From NCBI GenBank assembly GCA_030848705.1, contig CM061241.1:81663178-81727177 (forward strand): 64,000 nucleotides of DNA. Direction: 5' to 3'. Both the position numbers and the translations under genes were made by a program. Every line of letters starts with the position of its first letter. Positions within the stretch are counted from its first letter, which is position 1. Positions 11,603-22,402 of the stretch are shown piece by piece. Below the pieces are notes generated by a model. The model had not been told where the DNA came from and did not search any database. It worked only from the letters and a program-made list of their open reading frames with translations. This stretch comes from Heracleum sosnowskyi (lineage: Eukaryota; Streptophyta; Magnoliopsida; Apiales; Apiaceae).

Positions 11603-13192
11603 TCAGTAACACGCCGGTGACAAGAACCTCTTACGCAAAGCAAGAAGATTTTGATCCTGTTCCTTTGATTCAAGTAAGTTCAGGACCAAGGAGGCAGTAG
11701 AAGCATCTGCTGAAAAGCGGCGAGAAACCATCTCATCTATAAGGACACCTGCTTCATTGTATTTCTTATTGTGAAAACAACCGCGGATAAGTGTGTTGTA
11801 GGTAACATCATCCGGCAAGCAATCATTGGCTTTCATTCCCACAAATAGTTCATTCGCTTGATCGAGTAAACCTTCTTGTAAAAATCCCTGGATCATGATA
11901 TTGTATGTCTTGACATTAGGTAGCAAATCTTTTGAAGGAAGGCTCTCAAACATTATTTTTGCCTTCTCAAAATTTCCATTCTTGCACAATCCGTTAATCA
12001 TGATATTGTAACTACCAATATGGGGAGTTGGCCCATTGCATTGCATCAGATGAAAAAATGACATTGCTTCATCCATGCATCGGTTCTTAAAAAGTCCATC
12101 TAACATTGTATTGCATGTCACCATACCTATTTTAAGACCCTTGTTTAGCATCATCTTCTCATCAAAAAATTTCCGTGCTTCCACATGTCTGCCTGTAAGA
12201 AAATAACCTTGCAAGATAGCAGTGTAAGTGTAAATAGTTGGTGACAAACCTTCACGGGGCAATTGTTGAAAGAGATCTACTGCCCTATCTACTTTCAACT
12301 TCTTACAATAACCATTGATTAAAATATTATAGGTACGAATGTTGGGCACTATTCCCCTTTTCTTCATGGTGGTTTCGAGCACTGCTAATGCTTTACCAAC
12401 TTCTCCCCGCAAGCAGTAACCATCCATGAGTGCACTATAAGTTACTACATCAGGATGTTGGCCTCTTTGAATCATGAACTCTATCACATCCTCTGCATCA
12501 TTAATCATTCCTTCTTTGCCATATGCATCAACCAATATATTGAAAGTGTGCACATTTGGAGAGATATTCCTAGTATTCATCTCGCTTAACAATTGATTGA
12601 CATCCTGCCATCGATTGAAGTCACACAGGCCTTGGATTAATGAACTATAGGTTATTACATTTGGTGTTATGCCTTTCTTAGTCATTTCGCGGAGAAGACC
12701 CAATGCTTGATCAACTAATCTAAGTTTACATAAACAGTCAATTAATGTGCTATAAGTTACTGTATCAGGTTGGCAGCCTTTCTTCTCCATATACCGGAAC
12801 AACGTAACAGCTGTACAAGCATGAGCTCTCTTACAGAGACCGTTAATAATGGTGTTATAGGTAACAACATTAGGTTGAATACGTTTAAATCTGATGAGGT
12901 TAGTAAACAAAAGCTGAGCCTCCGCTGGGTTATCTCGGGAAATAAGGCCCCTAATGAGAGTGTTATAAGTGACCACATTTGGTACAAAACCGCGCTTGAT
13001 GATTGCAGCCAACAAGGAAAAGGCATAATCGACACGATTCAAGTGACAAAAACAGTTAATGACAGTACTTATGGTAACAATATCAACAGGAATGCCTTTT
13101 AACACATATATCCTTGAAGAAGAGTATTGTTTCATTTTAACAAGAGCCGCTAAGAGTTGAGCAAATTGGAAAACAGAAGGCAGAGTTTGCAT
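11603..13192 (-). CDS. P-class pentatricopeptide repeat (PPR) protein, N-terminally truncated
   Basis: An intron-free frame of about 530 residues made almost entirely of 35-residue PPR motifs. About 13 can be counted, each with the pattern VVTYNTLIxGLCK..A..LF..M...G..P(N/D). The close match to the 35-residue period and the wording of the motifs place it with the P-class Rf-like group, whose members bind organelle RNA and affect its processing or translation. The usual features before the repeats are missing. The first recognisable residues are MQTLPSVFQFAQLLAALVKMKQYSS. The next repeat is cut short (SSSRIYVLKGIPVDIVT instead of a full helix pair), and no mitochondrial or plastid presequence precedes it. 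The frame is open back to an ATG at 13255, but those 21 codons are read from repeat DNA. The gene is therefore probably a damaged copy, possibly a pseudogene. The C-terminus (FLSPACY) looks intact. Confidence 0.85.
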   Translation of the reverse strand: MQTLPSVFQFAQLLAALVKMKQYSSSRIYVLKGIPVDIVTISTVINCFCHLNRVDYAFSLLAAIIKRGFVPNVVTYNTLIRGLISRDNPAEAQLLFTNLIRFKRIQPNVVTYNTIINGLCKRAHACTAVTLFRYMEKKGCQPDTVTYSTLIDCLCKLRLVDQALGLLREMTKKGITPNVITYSSLIQGLCDFNRWQDVNQLLSEMNTRNISPNVHTFNILVDAYGKEGMINDAEDVIEFMIQRGQHPDVVTYSALMDGYCLRGEVGKALAVLETTMKKRGIVPNIRTYNILINGYCKKLKVDRAVDLFQQLPREGLSPTIYTYTAILQGYFLTGRHVEARKFFDEKMMLNKGLKIGMVTCNTMLDGLFKNRCMDEAMSFFHLMQCNGPTPHIGSYNIMINGLCKNGNFEKAKIMFESLPSKDLLPNVKTYNIMIQGFLQEGLLDQANELFVGMKANDCLPDDVTYNTLIRGCFHNKKYNEAGVLIDEMVSRRFSADASTASLVLNLLESKEQDQNLLALRKRFLSPACY

Positions 13193-13640
13193 TTTTAGTA
13201 CACGAACACGAAAGTACACGATCGTGTCGGTTTTGTGTTTACTCTTCAAGTACACGACACGACATGAAGTACACGAAATAAATAAATAAATATTTATAAA
13301 TTAATATTTATATTAGACATTTTAACATTTTTATTAGATATTTAACATTTATTTATGTGATTATACATAAATTTATAATATTATTTGTAAATATTATGTA
13401 AATATATATATTTTTAATACACATTTGTAAAAATATTACCTAAATTTTAATATATTTACTTATTTATTTTTATTTTTATTTTTAATTTAAATTACACGAA
13501 AACACAACACGAAAACGAAAATTACATGAAACTAAATACACGAACACGAAATTACACGAACCGTGGTTTTGAGTTTAGCATTTAGATACACGTACACAAA
13601 GTAGAACGAATTGCCAGGTCTACTCCTAATTCTATAATCC
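13193..13640. repeat. ACACGAA-rich transposon-like repeat at the PPR 5' end
   Basis: CACGAACACGAAAGTACACG and many variants occur at both ends (13199-13275 and 13495-13600) around an AT-rich core. Variants such as ACACGAAA, ACACGACACG and CCGTGGTTTTGAGTTT are present. It looks like a non-autonomous DNA element of unknown family that replaced the start of the PPR gene. Confidence 0.5.
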
Positions 13641-13794
13641 TCTCTGATAAACAAAATTTTTGAGTTTATGAATATCCAATTTAATATATTAGTGATGAGA
13701 TTCAAAATTTAAAAATTATTAAAAATTATTTAAACTTAAATATATTGTTTGTGAAAATCGAACTCTTGACATAATACTCGTATATTATCGATAC

Positions 13795-14260
13795 TTAGGG
13801 GGTGTATTCAATTTAGATTTTAATTGATTGATAAAAATCTGTAGATTTTAACAAATTGTTGTTGATTTTAATTTTACGTAGATTTTGTGTAAAATCTCGT
13901 AGAGTTTTGCTGATTTAAAATGAAGTTTCTGACCTTCAAAATCTCATGGATTTTAATAAGATTTCAATACATGCAAAATACACTAGCAAATCCTTGAAAA
14001 TCCACAACTTTATCAAATAAAAAAAGTCCATGGACTTTTGAATACCATAAGATTTTAATGTATTCTTTAAAATCCATATTGAATACCACTAGATTTTAAA
14101 GGATTTTTTTAAAATCTAAATTGAATACACCCAGATTTTAAAAGACTTTTTGAAATCTTTATTGAATACCACAAAATTTTAAAGCATTTTTAAAAATATA
14201 AAATGAATACACTAAGATTGCAGAAATTCATAAAAATCCTTTAAAATCCAGCTCGTATTA
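13795..14260. repeat. GTATTCAATTTAGATTTTAA repeat (MITE-like)
   Basis: The block opens with GGGGGTGTATTCAATTTAG and carries many direct and inverted copies of 'GATTTTAAAGGATTTT..AAATCTAAATTGAATAC'. The same family recurs at 35100-35930. There is no coding sequence. Confidence 0.55.
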
Positions 14261-14664
14261 TATATCAATACTCAGTATGATCACTTAATCTTTAAAAAAA
14301 AAAAAATCGTCACCATTAGTATATTACTGTAGTAAAACCTTGGTAAATTATTATAATTAATAACCTTTGTAACTTAATAATTTTTTTCTGATCGGGGCTA
14401 GTTAAAAAAGTGACATATTTTGATAAAATAATAAGATAATATTTTTTTAGAAAATTCCTCTATAAATATATGATCCCAATAATATTATAAATCAATAATT
14501 CATTTATATTCATAAAAATATATTTATTACACTTTTGCAAAATTGATTCTAGCTTTTTTCTTAAAATTCAAATTTACAAGAAACTCATCCCTAACCTTAC
14601 TTATTGCATACAAAAGCTCAAATGTGTAGTTTTTCTGTTTTTGTATTACATCAAAAAGTAATTA

Positions 14665-14997
14665 GAGCAAGTCCAACAATGTGCTAGTTGGTTACTTATA
14701 AATATTATATAATAATGTGTCCTAGTGATTTAGGGACTTAATTTCTTGTAGGAACTCCAACAACATTACTTATATCCATTCCTTATTATTATTATAATAA
14801 TATATTTGAAAAGAGAGAGAAAAAGAGTGGAAGAAAGAGAGAGAAAAGAAATGTAGAAAAGGAGGGAAGTGAATTTTTTATTCATGGAAATTAAATAGGT
14901 AATGGCTAGTGGTTACCTATAAATAGGTAATGAGATGGATGTCCTAGTGATTTAGGTAGCACCATTTTTTGATATAAGTAAGCTCTTGGACTTGCTC
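14665..14997. mobile_element. Tourist-like MITE (333 bp)
   Basis: Terminal inverted repeats GAGCAAGTCCAA and TTGGACTTGCTC are flanked on both sides by TTA (14662-14664 and 14998-15000). A TTA target duplication is the mark of PIF/Harbinger elements. Inside are two copies of GTCCTAGTGATTTAGG. Confidence 0.85.
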
Positions 14998-15000
14998 TTA

Positions 15001-16180
15001 AGCGTTTTTGATGTCTTGAATATTTCTTTTCGTGTAATAGCCTAATAGGCCAAAGGTGTTTTTATCATTTTCGACATTATTTTCAAGAATGTTGTATTTT
15101 AAATTTTATCAATATACATTGAATTTGTAAATCATAATACATTGAATAAATTGAATTAAGTATAAAATATAAAATATACAATTGATTTTATTTAAGTTTA
15201 TATAACTAAAGTCAAATTTTATAAAAAAAAAATCTATTAATTAATAATTATTAATTTTATCGATTAATTAATATCTTTCTAAATTAATAAAAACTTTCAG
15301 GTCCCAACTATATTAATTTATAGAGATTTTATTTTAGTTCCAATACATGCATGAACTCATTCAAAAGTCTTTTAAATTATTTTTACATATTATATAAAAT
15401 ATTTACTCTTAAATATTTAATGTGTATTTATTTCTAACAACCCTTTTTATATTGCTTCGGGGAAAACAATATTTTTTATATTCATTTCATAATTATTTTA
15501 ATTTTCTATTAATAACAATAAGTTGTATTCATAAAAATACTAAAAAAGAGTAGTGAAATTTTGTATTTTATTAATTTATTATTACTAAGACTAGTTATGA
15601 GTGTATAATAACTCGAAAAAACAAATGAGATTTTTAATAAATTTAAAAGTTACTTGAAATCTCTTGAAGCAAAAGAATTGATTTCTTCATTAAATTTTAG
15701 GTTAAAATCAACATAAAAGACTTGTGGAAACTTTCCAATCATAGCTCATTTAATTTACATAAAGCGATAAACACGTAAACAATAGGAAACTAAAAAAAAC
15801 ATTTATAAAAGTATATTAATTGTAGATATCTATATTTTTAATTAATAAGATAATCCCTAATAGTGAAAAAAACAAATTTGATTATAACTATGTAATTTAA
15901 TTAATTTAATTTAGTATGAATTCAGATTAATTTTTGTACATTATTATACAAAATATTTATTTAATTTGACTTCTTTGATTTCACCTTGTTCGAATTCTTA
16001 TAATTACATAATTAATTATTACTTATTTATAAACTTTCATTCTAATTTTATGTACAACATGTACAAATGTAATTATTAATTATATTTATTTTCAAAAATT
16101 TAATAAATTTAACATTTTAATCTCATACAGTGCTTTTAGTCTAGTTATTAAAAAGTAAAATGTGATATATGCATATCAAC
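15001..16180. other. AT-rich spacer, nothing recognised
   Basis: No coding frame, terminal repeat or RNA gene could be supported. Confidence 0.5.
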
Positions 16181-16184
16181 TCTG

Positions 16185-16670
16185 TTCTAAAAATCGGTCG
16201 ATTAATGATAGACAAACTGACCTTATCTAATTAAGCAAAAATCGGGTTTTTAAAAAAATCCTGTCAAAAGTCGGGCGAAACGAAATTAATCGGTTGAGAC
16301 ATTCAAAAATTGGTATTACTCTGTCAAAGTTGAAAAAAATTAAAAAAATTTAATTTTTTTTAAAATGTTAATAAACAATATATGAATTATTATAGGGGTA
16401 TGCATTATTGATTTATTGACTTAATCTTTAATATACAGATTATTCTCCCAAATTAAATTACTATTTTTGTTCCTATATAATATGGACTATTGATATGCGA
16501 TTTTTTTTTGTAAATTTTAACATTTAAATATCAATATTGAACTAATGATATATGATATTTTTTTTGTAAATCTTTGAAAACTTAATGGTATTAAAATAAA
16601 ATTATATATTATTATTTATTAAATAAATTGTTTGGTTCAATTAATCAATCCCATTAATCACCGATTAGCC
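16185..16670. repeat. Repeat of the GATTAATCGG family
   Basis: The left part has AAATCGGTCGATTAATGATAG and AATCGGG segments; the right end reads CCCATTAATCACCGATTAG. The same vocabulary is at 37325-37860. It is probably a non-autonomous DNA transposon; no family is assigned. Confidence 0.4.
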
Positions 16671-16917
16671 TTATTTTGGAACACTGATATCAATAAAGAA
16701 CACTTGAGAAAATTAACCAAACTCGTACAATGAATCAACAGGTACAATGGCATATTTTGGGTACAAAAAAAAAAGATACTAATAACTATATAAGAAACCA
16801 AACAAAGATCCCCTAGAAAAGGAAAACTACAGCAACCGATGGAAATGGATGGTTGTGTTTTTATTGACAACCATTATGAATAAAATGATTATTGTGTAAT
16901 AATCATATGTGGGGATA

Positions 16918-18688
16918 TCACTGTTTACAGGGTGGGGGAACCATGATGCCACCAAATTTAGCGTTAGCATGAGTACAAGCAGAGTGAGTAATCCGATCAA
17001 CTGTATTGTTGCCAGTATATCTGAGATCAACATCAAATAGTTCAACACCCTGGCACGGAACAGTACTACTGCAATTTAGGTTTATTGCAATGTTAGACCA
17101 TGTGGTTCCTCGTATATTCCTGAACTTAATATCGCTGAGCTTCACCTTGGATGGCTGCACTCATATCACGCATCAAATTAGTATATATCCCATGGTGATG
17201 GAATCATATATGTTTATCACGCACCTTAGAATATGACTTAGATTATGTAACATTGTATACGTACCGTTTTTTTGTTGACGGCATAGTTCTGATCGATTAT
17301 GATGGGATTGTATACATCAATCATGTTCAAATTACAATATGTAATGTTGTGTGCAGCTATCGCTGGCGAGTCATGGAATGTCTTGATCCTTGCACCATTT
17401 TGTGTTCTAATAAATGTACAATTTTCTATTAAAATGTTGCGCACGTCCGTCTCGTACTGAAACCTCCCAAGACTTCCGATACTGGTGAAAGAAACCAAAG
17501 TACATTCATTAATCAACATTCACACACACACACTCATATCTTCTGTGTTGTAATTCAAGCTTTCAAGACTAATTACCTGATGCCATGTCCAGGGCCGCAC
17601 ATGACATTTTTAACATGAATATCGATGCTACCATCGCCTATAGAAATACAGTCATCACCAGTTCCAATGACGGAGTCGAATATTTTAACATCTTTAATAC
17701 GACCGATATGGATTCCATCTGTGTTTGGGCTTTCATCGGGAGCTGTTATGTGCAAGTTTGAGATCGTCACATCCTCGGCTTCAAATACCTTCATATTGAA
17801 TCCCTTGCCATTCACCAGGTTTATGTTTTCGACTCTAGAGTGGTTGCATTGAGCAAGTACAAAAGTCTGCATCCACAAATACATGAGTTTGAATGATTGT
17901 AGTATGCATGCATGATGAAACTGTTAAGAAGATAAGTACTCATGTAACTAGCTAGCTTACGTCAGCAAGAGGTTTGCCACTTTCGCCAATACCTCTAGTG
18001 TGCCATGTTTTCTCCCCTTGTGCATTAATAGTACCTCCACCAGTTACTATTACTCTGTGGATTTTAATGATATTGATCCACCGTCCCCTGGGGAATGCTT
18101 GTTTATCTGGCTTTCCCAATAAAACTCCCTGAATTTCAATCATAATTTGTGGCGAAGCACATGGCCCACGGAATTCCAGTTCTGCTGCTAACCACGTTCC
18201 CTTGGGTATAAGGAGTTTTGATGGTGCAGAGCAATTACAAACTTCATCCCATGCTTTCATTATACCCTACACAAAACCAAGCAAATGTCTTATACAATGC
18301 TAGGGGTCTCATAAAAATATATTTAAGAAAAAACTATCTTATTTAAATGCAAAATTTATCGATGATATTTGACTATATTTACCGGAGTAGAATCGGTTTT
18401 TCCATCTCCCTTGGCAGGGGGAAATCTTGATATATCTACAACTTTGTAGTTGGGTCCAGGGGCCGGGTGGCCAGGGGCCGGGTGGCCAGGGGCAGGGTCG
18501 GCCGGGTGGCCAGGGTCGATCGGGTGGCCGCCACCACGGCCCTGGGTACCAGCTACCAGAGCACGGCGAGTAATAGGATCAAAGGTGTCGTCAAATTGAT
18601 GAGCATCAACTACACATGAGAATAGCAGAACCATAAGCCAAGCTCCATGAATAGCTCCTTGGACATCCAAATTTCTTTTTAGAGGCAT
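16918..18688 (-). CDS. PG1: GH28 polygalacturonase, five exons
   Basis: This secreted pectinase should hydrolyse homogalacturonan in the cell wall. The exons, in reading order, are 18688-18383, 18266-17961, 17866-17577, 17481-17265 and 17154-16918. All borders have GT/AG, and the joined frame is 1356 nt, or 451 residues. Glycosyl hydrolase 28 signatures are complete: SPNTDGI (Asp254), GTGDDC (Asp275/276), GPGHGIS (His298) and RIKTF (Arg332, Lys334). The N-terminus has a hydrophobic signal segment (AWLMVLLFSCVVDA). It is followed by an odd Gly/Pro/His-rich stretch with PGHPA repeats before the catalytic domain. The start at 18688 was chosen because PG2 begins at the equivalent place (MPLKRNLDVQGAI against MSLTRSFNVQGAI). 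A tandem paralogue, PG2, lies at 32491-34203. The gene appears functional. Confidence 0.93.
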
Positions 18689-18749
18689 ATTTCGTATCCA
18701 AATAATTTGCAACAAATTGATGTACTGACTACTGGTATAGTCTAAACAG

Positions 18750-18756
18750 CTTTATA
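18750..18756 (-). promoter_or_regulatory. Probable TATA box of PG1
   Basis: TATAAAG on the minus strand, about 62 bp before the chosen ATG. PG2 has a TATAAATA in the matching area. Confidence 0.55.
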
Positions 18757-18759
18757 TTG

Positions 18760-18845
18760 TTGAATATAGTCTAAAAATAGCAGGCTAGCTCCAGTAGTTA
18801 TTAACAGCTTACTACAATAACGGTCAACCACTTATTAATCAAGTT
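18760..18845 (-). promoter_or_regulatory. Promoter block shared with PG2
   Basis: On the plus strand, 'TAGTCTAAAAATAGCAGGCT' and, further on, 'AACAGCTTACTACAATAACG' followed by GTCAACCACT recur almost unchanged at about 34311-34374 upstream of PG2. It is either a retained promoter element or simply duplicated sequence. Confidence 0.55.
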
Positions 18846-19266
18846 GTACTAATTCAAATACATGGCTTAATATTGGTTTTTTCAGTGAGACCAGGATCAT
18901 ATACGCACAATTGGAGATCAAGTCTTGGCTATAATCTTGAACATTTCACTTTCAAACCAGGCCTCATAAAATGACTTGATTCTTTAGTTTCATAACATTC
19001 TCAAAATTAATGAAAATATTTGGAGTGTGAAGTGCAATTAGATCATTTTTGGGTAATCCAGATTACGATCATACTTAGACTAATTATGGTCTTTTTTAAT
19101 GAATCTTTCATGCTAGATTAAAATTTGCTAGAAATTAGAATCAGAAGTGGATTAAAATTTAAGATAATCAGATGATCCCTCATAGTACATCCATAGCCAT
19201 ATTTCTCAACTTCTGCAAACACAGCACCGTCGACTTTTATTTTTAATAACCAATCATCAATCAATA
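18846..19266. other. Intergenic, no gene seen
   Basis: Upstream flank of PG1. No coding frame or repeat border is visible before the Helitron-like start at 19267. Confidence 0.5.
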
Positions 19267-20094
19267 TCTTTTATATATATAAAGGAAAACCCCCAGGAGC
19301 TCTAGAATTGCTCGATTCATATTTTTCTAATTTTCTAGAGCTTCTCAATTTTAAATACTTAAAAATTAAACTTCCTTTTTTAAGTTCTAATTTTTGTAGA
19401 AAAGAAAGTCAAAATCTTTTTTAAGTTATATAAAATAAACCATAGTATAAAATGTAAGTACAACCTCTAATTTATAAAACTTCCTTTTTTAAGTACTATT
19501 TTTTAGAAAAGAAAGTCAAAACCTTTTTTATTTAAAATTTAATTAAACAAATATTACTTTTTTTCTCAACTAACTTAAATTCTATTCTAATTTAAGTTTA
19601 AATCTGTATATATAAAAAGGAAATTCTGAAATTTTTATCTCAACTAATATCAAATTTTCCGCTTTTAAGATTCTAATTTTTAGGTAAGGAAATATTTTTA
19701 CAAAATTTTCGGTTTTATATTAGCAATTTGATTATTTTAGAAAACATTACCTCTTTTAAATCTATTGATGTGTATATATAAATCGGCTTTGCAAATTTGT
19801 CCTCCTACACTTCTTTTCATATCTTTTATCCGTGTTTTGTCCATTTTTTTTGTTGGCTTTTGATCATGCTCTTTTTTCTATGCATTGAAAACTAACTGTG
19901 TTCATCATGTTATTATGCAGGATCATACAAATTAAGTTTGGCGGGATGACAATTAATTTGATTTTACTACATCCAGCGTATACTTACTGGTACACACCAT
20001 CGAATTTAGTATTCGATTATATTATTGTTATATTTTTTATTAGGTCTGTGTCAGGTGTAAAAGAGTTCAACAAGGTAAATGTGTCAATTTTTGC

Positions 20095-20570
20095 TATTTT
20101 TGTATGATTTTTTGAGCTATAGTTTTGTTTAATTTTGATTTTGTATCTAGCTTTTGATAGGTTTTTTTTAATATTTTTTTTTGTGATTATGAGGATTGAT
20201 TTTCTTTTCTGCTTTATTTCATAAGTTAATTATAGTTTTGTTTAATTTTACTTTTGTATTTAGTTTGATTTTCTTTTATAGTTGATTTATTAAGTTAATT
20301 ATAGTTTCATTTGATTTTATTTTTATATTTAGCTTTTGATTGGTTCTTTTTTTGTTATGAGATTAATTTTTATACGTGTAGTTGATTTGTTAAGCTAACT
20401 TCTTTAATTAATTATAGTTTCGTTTGATTTTATTTTTATATTTAGCCTTTGATACGTTCTTTTTTTTTTTGTTATGAAATCAGTATCTTTTTTTTTTGTA
20501 GTTAATTTCTTAAGCTAGGCTCTTCTATGGGATTGATTTCAGTTAAATTGTATTATTTTTTTTATTATAA
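20095..20570 (+). repeat. Tandem repeat, about 110-130 bp unit
   Basis: Four imperfect copies of a T-rich unit containing AATTATAGTTTCGTTTGATT, TTTTATATTTAGCTTTTGAT and a T-run, inside the Helitron-like block. Confidence 0.6.
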
Positions 20571-21374
20571 TAAAAGATTTTTTAATAATTAAAATATATT
20601 CTACTATAATTAAAATAAAGATTAACATTCCTTATTTACATTCGAATTTGTAGAGAATACATTCATTATTTACATTCAAATTTTCAGGAAAGACAATAAA
20701 TATATAAAAATCAATCCTATTAAAACTTTAATCAAACAAATCTTATCATTTTATCTCAACTTTCTTAATTATTTATCTTTATCTTTTTATATAGAATCAA
20801 CTGTTTCTTTAAGTTTTATTGTGTTGAGCGTGAGTTTGATAATCTGCCTAATGATTATCACACTTACAATGGAATAACCCTGTGATAATTTGTCTTTTTA
20901 AGTTGTTTTTAATTTTTTCTCAGCAGATTCATTCAAGTTGTAGGTTGTAACAGATAAAGCTACAAGACTGGGTAGTAGAAAATTTTGACTACTACAATCC
21001 AAAGAACAAAAAAGAAGACCATGCAAATACTACTGACCTTCGTAACCTCTTATCCTCAACATTAACAAACATTAATGTCAATTATTTAAATCAACTTTTT
21101 TAATGAAACTTATATTTTTAATTATTATATTATTATTTTTTTAGTTGATGTATGCGTTTTCTTTTTTGGTACAATTTATAACGATGAGTATGCATTATTT
21201 GTTATAAGTTTTAACTTTTACCTGCAGGCAGTGGTTTTTGAGGGCTAACAGTTTAAAAAATAAAGCTTGAAAAGAAGGTTGCGTGGAGTGTAAAAAATTG
21301 AGTTTGATGTAACCATAAGTAGAACTAAAACACAATATGCAATTAGTTAAATTTAAATAATTTATAATAATAAT

Positions 21375-21941
21375 TTTATTATTATATATATAATCTTTTC
21401 TCCATTTTAAATACAATTATATTTATCTAATTTCTAGAGTTCTTCTATTTTAAATATTAAAAATTGAAAGTTACTTTTTAGCTCCTAAATTGTAGAAAAG
21501 ATAATACTTATTAGAGGTAAGTTGACATAAAATTATAAACCTAATCAAAATTTCTTATTATTATATATATACAATCTTTCCTCTATTTTAAATATTAAAA
21601 ATTGAAATTTCCTTTTTTAGCTCCTAAATTGTAGAAAAGGTAATGTTTATTAGATACAAGTTGGCATAAAATTATAAACCTAATCAAATTTTATTATTAC
21701 TCTATATATATAATCTTTCCTCTATTTTAAATATTAAAAATTGAAATTTTCTTTTTTAGCTCCTAAATTGTTGAAAATGTAATACTTATTATATGTAAGT
21801 TGTCATAAAATTATAAACCTAATCAAAATTTATTATTATTATATATACAATCTTTCCTCTATTTTAATATTAAAAATTGAAATTTTCTTCCTTTTTAAGT
21901 TGACAAAAAATTATAAACCTAATCAAATTTTATTATTATAT
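21375..21941 (+). repeat. Tandem repeat, about 140-160 bp unit, four copies
   Basis: Each unit has TCTTTCCTCTATTTTAAATA, then TTTAGCTCCTAAATTGTAGA, then ATAAAATTATAAACCTAATC and a TTATTATTATATA joint. Copies start near 21388, 21568, 21708 and 21847; the last is shortened. A further degenerate start lies near 22405, after the nested insertion. Confidence 0.7.
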
Positions 21942-21942
21942 A

Positions 21943-22402
21943 AGCTTCAAACTCGTGCGATATAGGGATTGTTTTTAATAGTTGTTTCTTTAATTATTTA
22001 CGTTATAACATTTATTAATTGCTTTAGTTAAAAGAAACAAGTAAACATCTTAAAATAGTTAATCTTTTTAAAAAAAAATAAAATCACTAAAATAGGCTTA
22101 AAAAATAATTAATTTAAGGTTTACGCGTGATATTTTTGGAAAAAGACGATCTTTAGTAAGTAAAAATAAAACTAAAATTGGTTTTAAAATAAATAATTAA
22201 GGGTTTATTCTTGATATTTTTGGTAAAGTATAAGTTTTAGTAAGTAAAAATAAAAAAACTAACATGTTTTAGTCAACTTTTGAGGCTAACATAGAAAAAT
22301 AAGAAAAGTAAGGTATTTTAGTCAAATAGATAATTGGTTAAAGATAATATTAATAATTAATAATATCTTTTTAAAAATTAGTGAGGGTAATTAGATAGTA
22401 TA
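21943..22402 (-). mobile_element. Nested minus-strand Helitron-like insertion
   Basis: The left end ATAAGCTTCAAACTCGTGCG resembles a decayed reverse-complement 3' end. The right end ..AGATAGTATAGA followed by T resembles the reverse complement of the TCTATACTAT 5' end. The core ('AAAATAGG.TT..AAATAATTAA..GGTTTACGCGTGATATTTTTGG') matches the minus-strand Helitron at 54472-55170. It interrupts the tandem repeat at 21375. Confidence 0.5.

Noticed and set aside
12757..13102. Open frames opposite or shifted to the PPR gene
   Set aside because: Shadows of the PPR coding sequence.
19898..20107. 69-codon frame near 19.9 kb preceded by a TGCAG acceptor-like site
   Set aside because: Hydrophobic AT-rich translation without homology; the region is Helitron-like repeat.
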